Positions 43,000 to 51,683 of a stretch of DNA of 64,000 nucleotides are shown here, piece by piece. The notes beneath the pieces are model-generated. The model saw only the letters and a list, made by a program, of their open reading frames with translations. It was not told the origin of the DNA and made no database searches. Position numbers and translations under genes: made by a program. Each line of letters begins with the position of its first letter. The first letter of the stretch is position 1. The stretch lies in assembly GCF_000348945.1 (NCBI RefSeq), contig NZ_AOCK01000001.1, positions 186,001 through 250,000 on the forward strand. The letters are read 5' to 3'. Source of the DNA: Paeniglutamicibacter gangotriensis Lz1y (lineage in GTDB: Bacteria; Actinomycetota; Actinomycetes; Actinomycetales; Micrococcaceae).

Positions 43000-43278
43000 C
43001 TAGACGGCGTCGGCAACGAGCGCGTCGCCGATGACCGGCTCAACGCGGGACTTGAGCTCCAGCCTTCCGTCGTGCACTGCATCGTCGATGCTCTGGCTCA
43101 ATGACGTGCAGCTCAGTGCGGTGGTGCCGCACACGCTGTCCCTGGCATCGGCGCTGGCCTCGGCGAACCGGGGGCACGAGGTTGCCGCATCACTGACCCA
43201 CTGCACACTGGTGTGCGGGATGCTGAATTTCTCCACCAGGACGGTGGTCCCGCACTGCTGGCAATCGATTGGTTTCAT
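43000..43278 (-). CDS. Small cysteine-rich protein downstream of kshA
   Basis: A 92-residue protein beginning MKPIDCQQCGTTVLVEKFSI, with TSVQWVSDAATSCPRFAEAS, then VCGTTALSCTSLSQSIDDAV and GRLELKSRVEP. CxxC plus three later cysteines suggest a zinc or iron-sulfur site. It is 85 bp after kshA on the same strand, with GAGGAACACC before the ATG, and paralogous to the protein at 33,404-33,114 that follows the degenerate KshA. No family name is known to me. A KshA-associated metal or electron-transfer factor is an inference. Confidence 0.78.
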   Translation of the reverse strand: MKPIDCQQCGTTVLVEKFSIPHTSVQWVSDAATSCPRFAEASADARDSVCGTTALSCTSLSQSIDDAVHDGRLELKSRVEPVIGDALVADAV

Positions 43279-43363
43279 GAGGTGTTCCTCGCTGGCCCGC
43301 ATGCGGGCCGATAGTGCTTTTCCCCTGCGGCGATGCGCCGGGTGCGTGGTCAATCGGTGAAGG

Positions 43364-44551
43364 CTAGGCCTTCGCCTTGGTCGGATCCTGCTCGGGAACG
43401 ACGCCCCTGGCCACGTTCTCGGCGACCTCGACCTTCCAGGTTTCCAGGGCCTTGGTGGTGTCCACCTCGAACTCGAAGCGGGCAACCATGTCCTCGGTGA
43501 TGTCCGCGACATCCACGAAGAACTGCTCGTACCAGCGGCGCAGCTGGTAGACCGGGCCGTCCTCTGCGGTCAACAGCGGGTTATCAATGCGGGTCTTGTG
43601 CTTCCAGATCTCAACGTCCTGCTTGAACTGGGTCTCCACGCCTTCGGTGAACATTTCCGCCATGGCGTCGGCCTGCTCCTGGGTGACCCCGTCGATGGTG
43701 TGCACGGAGGTGCCGAACATCAGCACGAACGAGTCCTGCGAGATCGGGTAGTGGCAGTTGACCAGCATGGTCTCGACGGTGGTGTCCCCGGCGAGCGTGT
43801 ACACGGTGTCCAACATGAACGACGGGCCGTAGTAGGCGGCGTCGGAGACGGTTTCCGAGTCCGGCATATCCAGCTGTACGCCGGTGTGGATGTCGTCGCG
43901 GCCGGTCGAGCGCATGTGCTGGGCTGCGACGTGGCCCTCGAAGATGTTCTTGAAGTACTGCGGCATCTGGTAATGCACGTAGAAGAAGTGCGCCATGTCA
44001 ACGACGTTGTCCACGATCTCGCGGCAGTTCGAGCCCTCGACCAGGAAGGTGTTCCAGGACCAGTCGCTCCACTCGTCGGTGCCGAAGCCGGGGATCTCCG
44101 GGATGATGACGTCAGCCGGAGGAGGGTTGCCTTCTGGGTCGTTCCAGACGAAGAGCAGGCCGTTCGTCTCCATGGTCTCCCAAGCTGCGGTGCGGGCGCG
44201 CAGCGGCACGCGCTGGGCGTACGGCACGTCCTTGCACTTGCCGTCGCCGCCCCAGCGCCAGTCGTGGAACGGGCACGAGATCTCGTCGCCCTTGATTTCG
44301 CCCTTGGACAGATCGCCGCCCATGTGGCGGCAGAAGGCATCCAGCACATTGAGCTTGCCCTTGGTGTCTGCCCAGATGACGACCTTGGTGCCGAAGACCT
44401 TAACGGTGTGCGGCTTGCCGTTGCGGAAGTCCTTGGCCAGGCCCAGGCAGTGCCAGCCGCGGGCGAAGCGGGTCGGGTTGCTGCCCGCGTCGATGAGGCG
44501 AACCTCGTCGAACTGCTCGGCGTCAGTGACTTCTGTCATTTCAGTAGTCAT
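43364..44551 (-). CDS. kshA: 3-ketosteroid 9-alpha-hydroxylase oxygenase, KshA
   Basis: A 395-residue Rieske non-heme oxygenase that hydroxylates C9 of ring B and, with KstD, opens the ring. Rieske ligands are FCRHMGGDLSKGE and ISCPFHDWRWGG. The mononuclear iron site is NVVDMAHFFYVHYQ (Asp, His, His), and the third ligand is probably the Asp in RRWYEQFFVD. The FKNIFEGHVAAQ segment is typical of KshA. It needs KshB (31,919-32,974) for electrons. A small cysteine-rich protein follows on the same transcript. Confidence 0.94.
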   Translation of the reverse strand: MTTEMTEVTDAEQFDEVRLIDAGSNPTRFARGWHCLGLAKDFRNGKPHTVKVFGTKVVIWADTKGKLNVLDAFCRHMGGDLSKGEIKGDEISCPFHDWRWGGDGKCKDVPYAQRVPLRARTAAWETMETNGLLFVWNDPEGNPPPADVIIPEIPGFGTDEWSDWSWNTFLVEGSNCREIVDNVVDMAHFFYVHYQMPQYFKNIFEGHVAAQHMRSTGRDDIHTGVQLDMPDSETVSDAAYYGPSFMLDTVYTLAGDTTVETMLVNCHYPISQDSFVLMFGTSVHTIDGVTQEQADAMAEMFTEGVETQFKQDVEIWKHKTRIDNPLLTAEDGPVYQLRRWYEQFFVDVADITEDMVARFEFEVDTTKALETWKVEVAENVARGVVPEQDPTKAKA

Positions 44552-44680
44552 GGCTTCTCCTATTTCTTTGGTGTGGTGCCGGTGAACTGTCTAGCTCTGC
44601 CGGTGGGGTAGCCGCGCATCAATGGCTGGGCCATCATCGATGAAGGCCTTGCTGATGCGAGCTGAGGGTCTGTGGGATGC

Positions 44681-45436
44681 TCAGCGCATGAGCACTTGTC
44701 CGCCGTCCACCGGCAGGGAATGGCCGGTGATGTAGCGGGAGTTCTCCGAGCAGAGGAACACGACAGCCGGGCCGATGTCCTTCTCGGTGTCGCCCATGCG
44801 TCCCAAGGGAATGGTCGTCATGTATTCCCGTGCTTCCTCGGGGTTGATGCGCTCCCAGTGTTGCAGCGACGGGGAGCTTGCCAGCGGAAGAATCGCATTG
44901 ACCCGGATGCCGTCGGCCGCCCATTCACAGGCCGCCGTGCGAGTCAGCACACGGATCGCTTCCTTGGCGGCCGCGTATCCGCCGTAGCCGGTCGGGTTCC
45001 AGCGCACGCCGGCGGCGGAACCCAGATTCACGATGGAGCCATGCCCCTGCATATGCGGGTGGCAGGCGCGCATCAGGCGCCAGGTGGCCAGCGGACCTGA
45101 TTCCATACCGCGCAGGTAGTCCTGCTCCGGAAGGTCCAACAGCTGCCCGTGCACCGTGGTCTGGGCATTGTTGACCAGGATCGAGATTCCGCCGAAGTGC
45201 TCCACAACGTCGTCAACGAGCTGTTTGATCTGCTCTGCGCTGGTGACGTCGCAGGTGAACGCCTGGGCGTCCGCGCCCTCGCTGCGGATTTGTGCGGCGG
45301 TGTCCTCCACCTTCTGTGCGGTGCGTCCGGCGATCGCTACGCGGGCACCTTCAAATGCCAGTGCGCGTGCGATGCCGCGGCCAACGCCCTGGCCCGCCCC
45401 GGTGATCAAGGCCACGCGGCCATCGAGTACACCCAT
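44681..45436 (-). CDS. Short-chain dehydrogenase/reductase in the kshA neighbourhood
   Basis: A 251-residue classical SDR: GVLDGRVALITGAGQGVGRG (cofactor loop), ILVNNAQTTVHG, an active-site Ser in IVNLGSAAGVRW, YGGYAAAKEA (Tyr, Lys), and the end ENSRYITGHSLPVDGGQVLM. AAAGGAGCAGGC precedes the ATG at 45436. It is co-directional with kshA, 129 bp upstream. A hydroxysteroid or hydroxyacyl-CoA substrate is likely from context but is not shown by sequence. Confidence 0.86.
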   Translation of the reverse strand: MGVLDGRVALITGAGQGVGRGIARALAFEGARVAIAGRTAQKVEDTAAQIRSEGADAQAFTCDVTSAEQIKQLVDDVVEHFGGISILVNNAQTTVHGQLLDLPEQDYLRGMESGPLATWRLMRACHPHMQGHGSIVNLGSAAGVRWNPTGYGGYAAAKEAIRVLTRTAACEWAADGIRVNAILPLASSPSLQHWERINPEEAREYMTTIPLGRMGDTEKDIGPAVVFLCSENSRYITGHSLPVDGGQVLMR

Positions 45437-45777
45437 GCCTGCTCCTTTGTGTTGCCAACGTTTCAGCACACAGTTTGCCCCGTGGTTGTGACCGGGGTCT
45501 CGTCCTGTCCCGCTGTTTGGGACTTCGCGCCGAGGAGGGTGTGATCGGCAACATACTGATTCTCACGTTCGGGGAGGCAGGCAAGGGGCCGTTGGCGATG
45601 CGCCGCGGTCCCGCCCATGGGGGCAACGCCTCCCGACTTGCGATAGCAGCTGCGCGAAGGACACCGGTTTGTCCGCGCCGCCGGGGGAAATCCCCGGTGC
45701 ACCGCACGCGTTAGCGGGTGCAGCCGCTTGCAAGGTCCTCGGGCGTACACACTCACACCAAAAGAATAGGAAATGCC
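45437..45777. promoter_or_regulatory. Divergent promoter region of SDR and MFS genes
   Basis: 341 bp without a credible gene. Two small hairpins near the MFS side (CCGGGG/CCCCGG around 45680 and CACCGC/GCGGGTG around 45700) could form in the leader RNA. No KstR2-type box was found. Confidence 0.4.
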
Positions 45778-47247
45778 ATGACGAGGTCCGGGCAGCAAGC
45801 CACCCAGAGAGCGACCAGATTCCCTGGTTACGCCAAAATCGTCAGCGTACTGCTGGTCGCAGAATTCGTCGGAACCTTTGAATCGGCGATGATCTTCATC
45901 GCCCTTCCCAACTTGATGCATGATTTCAACGTCGATGCGGCCGCCGCGGGATGGGCGGTCACCGCCTTCCTGTTGGTTGCAGCTGCCTCGGCAGCGATCT
46001 GCGGACGCTTGGGCGATATATATGGACGCAAGAAGCTGCTGGTGATCGTGCTGTCCATCTCCGTGCTCGGCTCCATCATCAGCTTCTCCTTCGGCACGCT
46101 GGGCGGCGTCATCCTAGGCCGCGCGCTGCAAGGTGCTGCCGGTGCGACCCTGCCGCTGTGCCTGGGTCTTGCCCGCCAGGAGTTGCCCAAGGCGAAGGTG
46201 CCCCACGTGATCGCGCTGATCGCCGGGTCCTCGTTCCTGGCCGGCGCCGGCGGCAACCTGATTGCCGGCGTGCTGCTCCAGATGGGCAACTGGAGGTCGC
46301 TGTTCATCGTTTCCGGCATCATGGGAATCATCGCCGCGCTGCTGGTCGCGTTCCTGCTCAAGCCCTCACCCACCACCCGCACGGGAGCCCGCGGCATCGA
46401 CTACATCGGCGGACTGCTCTTCGCCCCGGCCGTGGGTCTGGTCCTCTACGGCCTGACCAATGCCGGCGTCTGGGGATTGCTGGATGGAAAGACCCTTGCC
46501 TTCGTGCTGGGCGGCTTGGCCGTCGCGGCCATCTGGTGCTGGTGGGAGCTGCGGGTGGAGAACCCGATGATCAACCTGCGCCTTTTGCAGACGAACAAGA
46601 TGGCGCTGACCCAGCTGTGCACCGCCGTGCTGGGCATCGGCCCGCTGGTGGCCGTGGGCATCCTGACCCCGATCATCCTGTTGTCTCCCGCAACCGATCC
46701 CGCAGGTCTGGGCGTTTCGCCGGCCATGGGCGGCGTCATCATCTTCAGCGCCGCGACGCTCAGCTTCATCGGCTCTCCGTTCAGCGGCAAGGTTGCCGCT
46801 GCCGTGGGCGCACGGCGGGTTCTGCTGATCGGCATCGTGATCAGCTTCGCCGGCTACTCGGCCATGTTCTGGGCGGACAACAACCTGCTCACCTTCATCA
46901 TCAACACCTACGTCATCTCCATCGGCGTGATGTTCTCCTACACCGCGTTCCCGAACCTGGTGGCCGAATCGGTTCCCCTGGAGAACACCAGCGAAGGCAT
47001 GGGCATCAACACGGTGACCCGCACCATCTTCATGGCCGTTGGCGCCACGGTGCTCACCATGGCCCTGGCATCCTCGACGGTTGAGGGGACCATGGTGTCC
47101 ACCGAATCCGCGTTCAACACCGCCTACATCATCATCGCCGCGACCTGCGTGGTGGCCTTCATCCTGGCACTGCGCATCAAAGACTCGCCGCGCACCGATG
47201 CGGCACATCCGCAGGACTCCGCACAGCTCAGCATTCCGGGCAACTAG
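45778..47247 (+). CDS. MFS transporter, DHA2-like, copy 1
   Basis: A 489-residue membrane protein with about 12-14 hydrophobic segments. It carries the motif-A-like loop CGRLGDIYGRKKLLVIVL, GRALQGAAGATLPLCLGLAR (motif C region), and IWCWWELRVENPMINLRLL. It is a tandem paralog of the gene at 47461. The position between kshA and other steroid genes suggests uptake or efflux of a steroid or its degradation products. An antiporter function is typical of the family but not proven. The start follows ATAGGAAATGCC. Confidence 0.88.
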   Translation: MTRSGQQATQRATRFPGYAKIVSVLLVAEFVGTFESAMIFIALPNLMHDFNVDAAAAGWAVTAFLLVAAASAAICGRLGDIYGRKKLLVIVLSISVLGSIISFSFGTLGGVILGRALQGAAGATLPLCLGLARQELPKAKVPHVIALIAGSSFLAGAGGNLIAGVLLQMGNWRSLFIVSGIMGIIAALLVAFLLKPSPTTRTGARGIDYIGGLLFAPAVGLVLYGLTNAGVWGLLDGKTLAFVLGGLAVAAIWCWWELRVENPMINLRLLQTNKMALTQLCTAVLGIGPLVAVGILTPIILLSPATDPAGLGVSPAMGGVIIFSAATLSFIGSPFSGKVAAAVGARRVLLIGIVISFAGYSAMFWADNNLLTFIINTYVISIGVMFSYTAFPNLVAESVPLENTSEGMGINTVTRTIFMAVGATVLTMALASSTVEGTMVSTESAFNTAYIIIAATCVVAFILALRIKDSPRTDAAHPQDSAQLSIPGN

Positions 47248-47264
47248 GCGCCCGACTCAGACCT

Positions 47265-47337
47265 GGGGCCCGAAACCCGGGCCCCGCCACACCCCCGCCC
47301 CGAGTCCGTGGGAGAACCGCAAGGACCAGGGGCGGGG
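47265..47337 (+). terminator. Two hairpins between the tandem MFS genes
   Basis: GGGGCCCG/CGGGCCCC at 47265-47285, and CCCCGCCCC/GGGGCGGGG arms at 47293-47337. They end or attenuate the first MFS transcript before the second gene. Confidence 0.6.
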
Positions 47338-47460
47338 ACCCGTCCGCCGCGCACGTGCCAAGACTTGCACGCCGCCTGGACACGATTTAAGTCAGCATCA
47401 CCCAGCGCCCGGGTCCCGGGGCTGTCACATCCATGCACTGATAAAAGCAAAGGAAACACG

Positions 47461-48927
47461 ATGGCGTCGTTTCTGAAGAAGCAAAACCCGGGGACTTCTC
47501 GGTCCTCAAGCTATGCCACGATCATCACCGTGCTCATCGCCACGGAGCTAGTGGGTACCTTTGAATCCGCGATGATTTTTATCGCAATGCCGAGTTTGAT
47601 GGCGGAGTTCAACACCGACGCGGCCAGCGTCGGATGGGCAGCGACCTCGTTCCTGCTGGTCGCCGCGGCCTCGGCCGCGATCTGTGGCCGACTGGGCGAC
47701 ATGTACGGGCGCAAGAAGATGTTGGTGATCGTCCTGTTCATCTCGGTTCTCGGTTCGATCATTAGTTTCTCGGCCGGCTCCATTGAAGGGGTTATCCTCG
47801 GCCGTGCCTTCCAGGGAGCGGCCGGCGCGACGCTGCCGCTGGGTCTGGGCATCGTCCGTGCGGGCATCAAAAAGGACAAGGTTCCCGGAGCGATTGCACT
47901 GGTCGCCGCGGTCTCCTTCATCGCGGGTGCCGGCGGTAGCCTGGTTGCCGGTGTCCTGCTGGATCTGGGCAACTGGCAGGGCCTGTTTGTCGTCTCCGGC
48001 ATCCTGGGCCTCATCGCCGCCGTGATGGCGATGACCATGCTCGCTCCGTCCACCGAACTGAGCACCGAACGCAAGAAGATTGACTTCATGGGCGGCCTGC
48101 TCTTCGCTCCTGCCATCGCCCTGGTGCTCTACGGCGTCTCCAACTCCACCGTTTGGGGCGTCACCGATGCCCGCACCCTGCAGTTCGTATTCGGCGGCCT
48201 GGCCGTCGCGGCCATCTGGTGCTGGTGGGAGCTGCGGGTGGACGACCCGATGATCAACCTGCGTCTTTTGAAGACCAACAAGATGGCGCTGACCCAGCTG
48301 GCAACCGCGATCCTGAGCGTCGGTCCGTTGGTGGCGGCGCAGATCATCGGGCCGATGATCATGCTTTCGCCAAGCGGTCCCGGGGTTGGTCTTGGCCTTT
48401 CGCCGACCATTGGAGGCCTGATCATTTTCGGCGCCGCAACCGTCGCGTTCCTGTGCGCACCGATCAGCGGCAAAATCGCCGCGCGGATGGGTGCCCGTCG
48501 AGCCCTGCAGATCGGCATCCTCATCTGCGTGATCGGCTACACGGCGTTGTTCTGGGCACAGCACGGGGTGCTGAGCTACATCATCGCCATCAGCGTGGTC
48601 TTCGTCGGCACCATGTTCGCCTACACCGCCTTCCCGAACCTGGTAGCCGAGTCGGTGCCGGTGGAGAACACCAGCGAGGGCATGGGCATCAACACGGTGA
48701 CCCGCACCATCTTCATGGGTGTCGGTACGACCGTGACGACCATGGCACTGGCTTCATCGACCGTGGAGGGAAGCAGTGTTCCGGCAGAGGGCGCCTACTC
48801 CCTGGCCTACGTGATCGTCCTGATCGCCAGCGTCATTGGGTTCGTCCTGGCCTCGCTGATCCGTGAACGAGTAGCCACGCAGGATCCGGCCGGTGAGACA
48901 GACCTGGTGTCGGCCGTTGAGGGCTAG
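47461..48927 (+). CDS. MFS transporter, DHA2-like, copy 2
   Basis: A 488-residue paralog of the preceding transporter with the same topology. Shared stretches include FESAMIFIAMPSLMAEF, GRLGDMYGRKKMLVIVL, IWCWWELRVDDPMINLRLL, and a C-terminal AYTAFPNLVAESVPVENTSE. Some of these are nearly identical at DNA level to copy 1, pointing to tandem duplication with possible gene conversion. AAAGGAAACACG precedes the ATG. Substrate unknown; a steroid-related one is likely from position. Confidence 0.88.
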   Translation: MASFLKKQNPGTSRSSSYATIITVLIATELVGTFESAMIFIAMPSLMAEFNTDAASVGWAATSFLLVAAASAAICGRLGDMYGRKKMLVIVLFISVLGSIISFSAGSIEGVILGRAFQGAAGATLPLGLGIVRAGIKKDKVPGAIALVAAVSFIAGAGGSLVAGVLLDLGNWQGLFVVSGILGLIAAVMAMTMLAPSTELSTERKKIDFMGGLLFAPAIALVLYGVSNSTVWGVTDARTLQFVFGGLAVAAIWCWWELRVDDPMINLRLLKTNKMALTQLATAILSVGPLVAAQIIGPMIMLSPSGPGVGLGLSPTIGGLIIFGAATVAFLCAPISGKIAARMGARRALQIGILICVIGYTALFWAQHGVLSYIIAISVVFVGTMFAYTAFPNLVAESVPVENTSEGMGINTVTRTIFMGVGTTVTTMALASSTVEGSSVPAEGAYSLAYVIVLIASVIGFVLASLIRERVATQDPAGETDLVSAVEG

Positions 48928-48949
48928 TATGCCGGGTGATTGACCTCAG

Positions 48950-48992
48950 AGAGCGGGGAAGGAATCCGTAGTTCGGATTTCTTCCCCGCTCT
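48950..48992. terminator. Terminator between MFS copy 2 and thiolase
   Basis: 12-bp arms (AGAGCGGGGAAG) and 5-bp arms (AATCC) are separated by one mismatch, with a 7-nt loop. It lies between convergent genes. Confidence 0.85.
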
Positions 48993-48996
48993 TTGA

Positions 48997-50181
48997 CTAT
49001 GCCCCGGAGCGCTTAATGAGTGCGGCCAGCGACTGCCCGCCGCCGATGCACATGGTGACCACCGCATAATTCAGGTCCCGCCGGACAAGGTCCTTGGCCG
49101 CACGCAGCAGCAGGATGGCACCGGTGGCGCCGATGGGATGGCCCAGCGCAATGGCGCCGCCATGGGGGTTCACCCGTGCGGGATCCAGCCCTGCATCGCG
49201 AATGACTGCCACTGCTTGGGCGGCGAAGGCCTCGTTGACCTCAAAGATGTCGATGTCCTGCGGGGTGAGGCCGGTTTCGGCGAAGAGCTTGCGCAGGGCA
49301 AGCGTCGGTGCGTAGCCCATCAGCGCCGGATCCAGCGCCGCGGTCGTGACGTGCTCCAGCGTTGCAAGCCCGCCCAGCCCGAGCTCCCGGGCCGTTGCCT
49401 GCGTGGTCAGCAACACCGCGGCGGCACCGTCGTTGACTCCGGAGGCGTTGCCGGCCGTCACGCTTCCCCCTTGCCTGAAGGCGGGTTTCAGCAGTGAGAG
49501 GCTTTGGACTGTGGTGTCGGGGCGCGGATGCTCATCAACCGAAACCGTTGTCGGCTTGCGCCCGCCGGTGGTCACCGCGGTGATCTCCGCGGCGAAGGCG
49601 GCGAGAGCCTGCTGGGTGCTTGCCCGGCGCTGGCTCTCGGCGGCGAACTCATCCTGCTCCCCCCGGCTGATGCCGTATTTCTCCGCCACGTTCTCAGCCG
49701 TCACGCCCATGTGCTGGCCGGAGAACGGATCGGTGAGCATCGCAAGCGTGCCATCCATGACGGCACGGTGCCCCAGGCGCGAGTTGCCCCGTGCCTCGAA
49801 ATCCAGGAAGGGCATGCGGGACATGGATTCCGCACCGCCGGCGAGGATGATCCGCGAGCCGCCCCAGGCCAGCTGCTGGGCCGCGGACCAGATGGCCTGC
49901 AGTCCGCTTCCGCACAGCCGGTTGACGGTGAAGGCCGGCGTCGCCTCGGGAAGTCCGGCGCCGAGGGCAACCCGGCGCGCCAGATAGGCGTCGGGACCCA
50001 CCTGGCCCACGCACCCCATGATGACCTCATCAACCTGATCGGGCAGGATTCCGCTGCGCGTCAGCGCCTCGCGGGCGGCGATCTGGCCAAGTTCATGGGC
50101 AGGAACCCCGTTTAGGCTCCCACCGTAGCGGCCTACGGACGTGCGCGCGCCGTCGAGAATGACGATCTTTTCTGTAGACAA
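48997..50181 (-). CDS. Acetyl-CoA acetyltransferase (thiolase)
   Basis: A 394-residue thiolase with the nucleophilic Cys in VNRLCGSGLQAIWSAAQQL, the catalytic His in HGGAIALGHPIGATGA, and the second Cys in VTMCIGGGQ. The TTG start at 50181 is chosen since AAGGAAG precedes it and the protein then begins STEKIVILDGARTSVGRYGG, matching the family. It could be biosynthetic or degradative; near steroid genes a beta-oxidation role is likely. Distinct from the FadA6-like thiolase at 56,033. Confidence 0.9.
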   Translation of the reverse strand: MSTEKIVILDGARTSVGRYGGSLNGVPAHELGQIAAREALTRSGILPDQVDEVIMGCVGQVGPDAYLARRVALGAGLPEATPAFTVNRLCGSGLQAIWSAAQQLAWGGSRIILAGGAESMSRMPFLDFEARGNSRLGHRAVMDGTLAMLTDPFSGQHMGVTAENVAEKYGISRGEQDEFAAESQRRASTQQALAAFAAEITAVTTGGRKPTTVSVDEHPRPDTTVQSLSLLKPAFRQGGSVTAGNASGVNDGAAAVLLTTQATARELGLGGLATLEHVTTAALDPALMGYAPTLALRKLFAETGLTPQDIDIFEVNEAFAAQAVAVIRDAGLDPARVNPHGGAIALGHPIGATGAILLLRAAKDLVRRDLNYAVVTMCIGGGQSLAALIKRSGA

Positions 50182-50389
50182 GTCAGCTTCCTTAGATGCA
50201 GGTGTTTTTGCGGGGCCAGGGCCAGGCCACATGCCAGACACGTTACGAAGAGTCCCAGTGGTGCAGGTGAGATGGTCCCGGTCTCCGGGATCCTCGGCGC
50301 GCCGATCCCCCAGGGCGGGCGAGCATGGGAGGCGAAGATCCCGCAGGGGTCTGCGTAGCGATCCGGCCCGCTCCGGAGTAAGGATTTTG

Positions 50390-51160
50390 ATGTTCTCCGA
50401 TCTGGCGTTCTTCTCCTTTGTGGAGCTTGCCGATGCCTCGCTGCACGGCGCCTATAACCGCTGGCATCAGCTGGACCACCGTCCCGAGAATCTTGCCCTG
50501 CCCGGCGTGGCCTGGGGCGACCGCTGGGCGCGCGTTCGTGAACAGGAACCGGCGCATATGGCGGATTCGGCGTTCGCGGAGACAGACTTCGTGGCCATGT
50601 ACTGGTTCCGCTCCCCGATCGAGCAAAGCGTTGATGCCTGGGACCGCCTGGGCGAAGCTTCATTCCAGTGGGGCCGCGGACCAATCATTCCGGGCGTTGA
50701 ACGACGACTGCTTGCATTCTTCCGCCCGGTCAAGGGCTATGCGGCAGCGCATGCGCTGGTCAGCCCGGAGGTGCTGCCCTACCGGCCGAACCAGGGGATG
50801 CACATTACGCTGACCCGATACCCGGAGCCCCATGGGTTGGACTCGCATAGCTGCTTCGGGTGGGAAGACACCGTCTTGATGCCTGAACTGCTGAAGGTTC
50901 CGGGGGTCGCCGGCGGCTGGACCTTCTCCTTCAGCCACGCCCAGCAGCACACCACGTTGCCCTTTGCCGATACCGTCGGCCATCAGCCGGGCGAGCTGCG
51001 GATCCGTCTGCTGTACCTGGATGGAGAACCCGAAGGAGCCGGTGCGGCAATCCGCAGCACCGTGCAGCACCTTGCCGCCGCTGCCTCGGCGCCGGCGCAG
51101 GCCGGCGAAATCCTGTTCTCCTCAACCCTCAGCACGATTGTTCCTTGGAGGGACTGGTGA
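50390..51160 (+). CDS. Uncharacterised protein, possibly dimeric alpha/beta-barrel (EthD-like)
   Basis: A 256-residue protein beginning MFSDLAFFSFVELADASLHG. The segment YNRWHQLDHRPENLALPGVA resembles the N-terminal motif of EthD-like and stress-responsive dimeric barrels, where a WH-x-x-DH stretch is common. It contains no membrane segment or signal peptide. Its stop overlaps the GTG start of the SnoaL-like gene (GTGA), so the pair is translated together. Steroid-island position suggests a role on degradation intermediates, but function is unknown. Confidence 0.65.
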   Translation: MFSDLAFFSFVELADASLHGAYNRWHQLDHRPENLALPGVAWGDRWARVREQEPAHMADSAFAETDFVAMYWFRSPIEQSVDAWDRLGEASFQWGRGPIIPGVERRLLAFFRPVKGYAAAHALVSPEVLPYRPNQGMHITLTRYPEPHGLDSHSCFGWEDTVLMPELLKVPGVAGGWTFSFSHAQQHTTLPFADTVGHQPGELRIRLLYLDGEPEGAGAAIRSTVQHLAAAASAPAQAGEILFSSTLSTIVPWRDW

Positions 51161-51603
51161 AAAGCATTGAAGAGCGCCTGCAGGCCCTGGAAGACCGGGC
51201 CGAGATTCTGGACCTGATTGCAAGTTATGGCCCGTTTGCCGATTCCGGCAATGGCCAGGCCCTTGCGCGGCTGTGGGCGGAGGGAGGCACCTATACCTTC
51301 GATACCACCACGCTGCAGCATCAGGAGCTTGCCGGGCTGGTCGAGTTCGATACACACAAGGATTTCATGGCTGCCGGGTGCGCCCATGTGGGGACCGCGC
51401 CCTCGGTGGCCATCGAGGGGGACGCGGCGGTTGCCACGAACCATTCGCTGGTCTTCGCCCGCCGCGGCGAGCCATGGACCGCGGAGCGCGTCAGCGCCAA
51501 CCGCTGGGAACTGGTCCGCACACAGCAGGGTTGGCGCATATCCAGCCGCGAAAACAGGCTGCTGACCGGCAGCCAGTGGGCACGCGAGCTGTTCGGCAGC
51601 TAG
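51157..51603 (+). CDS. SnoaL-like (NTF2-fold) protein
   Basis: A 148-residue cone-shaped NTF2-fold protein: EERLQALEDRAEILDLIASY, LARLWAEGGTYTFDTTT, and NRWELVRTQQGWRISSRENR. Related folds include ketosteroid isomerase and scytalone dehydratase, so an isomerase or dehydratase on a steroid intermediate is conceivable. The Tyr/Asp of classical ketosteroid isomerase cannot be confirmed here. The GTG start at 51157 is preferred, with GGAGGG upstream and a 4-bp overlap with the previous gene. Confidence 0.82.
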   Translation: MKSIEERLQALEDRAEILDLIASYGPFADSGNGQALARLWAEGGTYTFDTTTLQHQELAGLVEFDTHKDFMAAGCAHVGTAPSVAIEGDAAVATNHSLVFARRGEPWTAERVSANRWELVRTQQGWRISSRENRLLTGSQWARELFGS

Positions 51604-51633
51604 CTGCAGCACAGCCGCAAAGGCTCCCACAGG

Positions 51634-51683
51634 CTTAAAGCACTTAGGCTCCCGGCAGAAGCCGGGAGCCTAAGTGCCTTAAG
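51634..51683. terminator. Hairpin between SnoaL-like and OYE genes
   Basis: 23-base arms (starting CTTAAAGCACTTAGG) with one mismatch and a 4-nt AGAA loop. The right arm includes the stop of the converging OYE gene. Confidence 0.88.

Noticed and set aside
45475-45714. Short frames between the SDR and MFS genes
   Set aside because: No ribosome site or family features; the region is better explained as a divergent promoter and leader.
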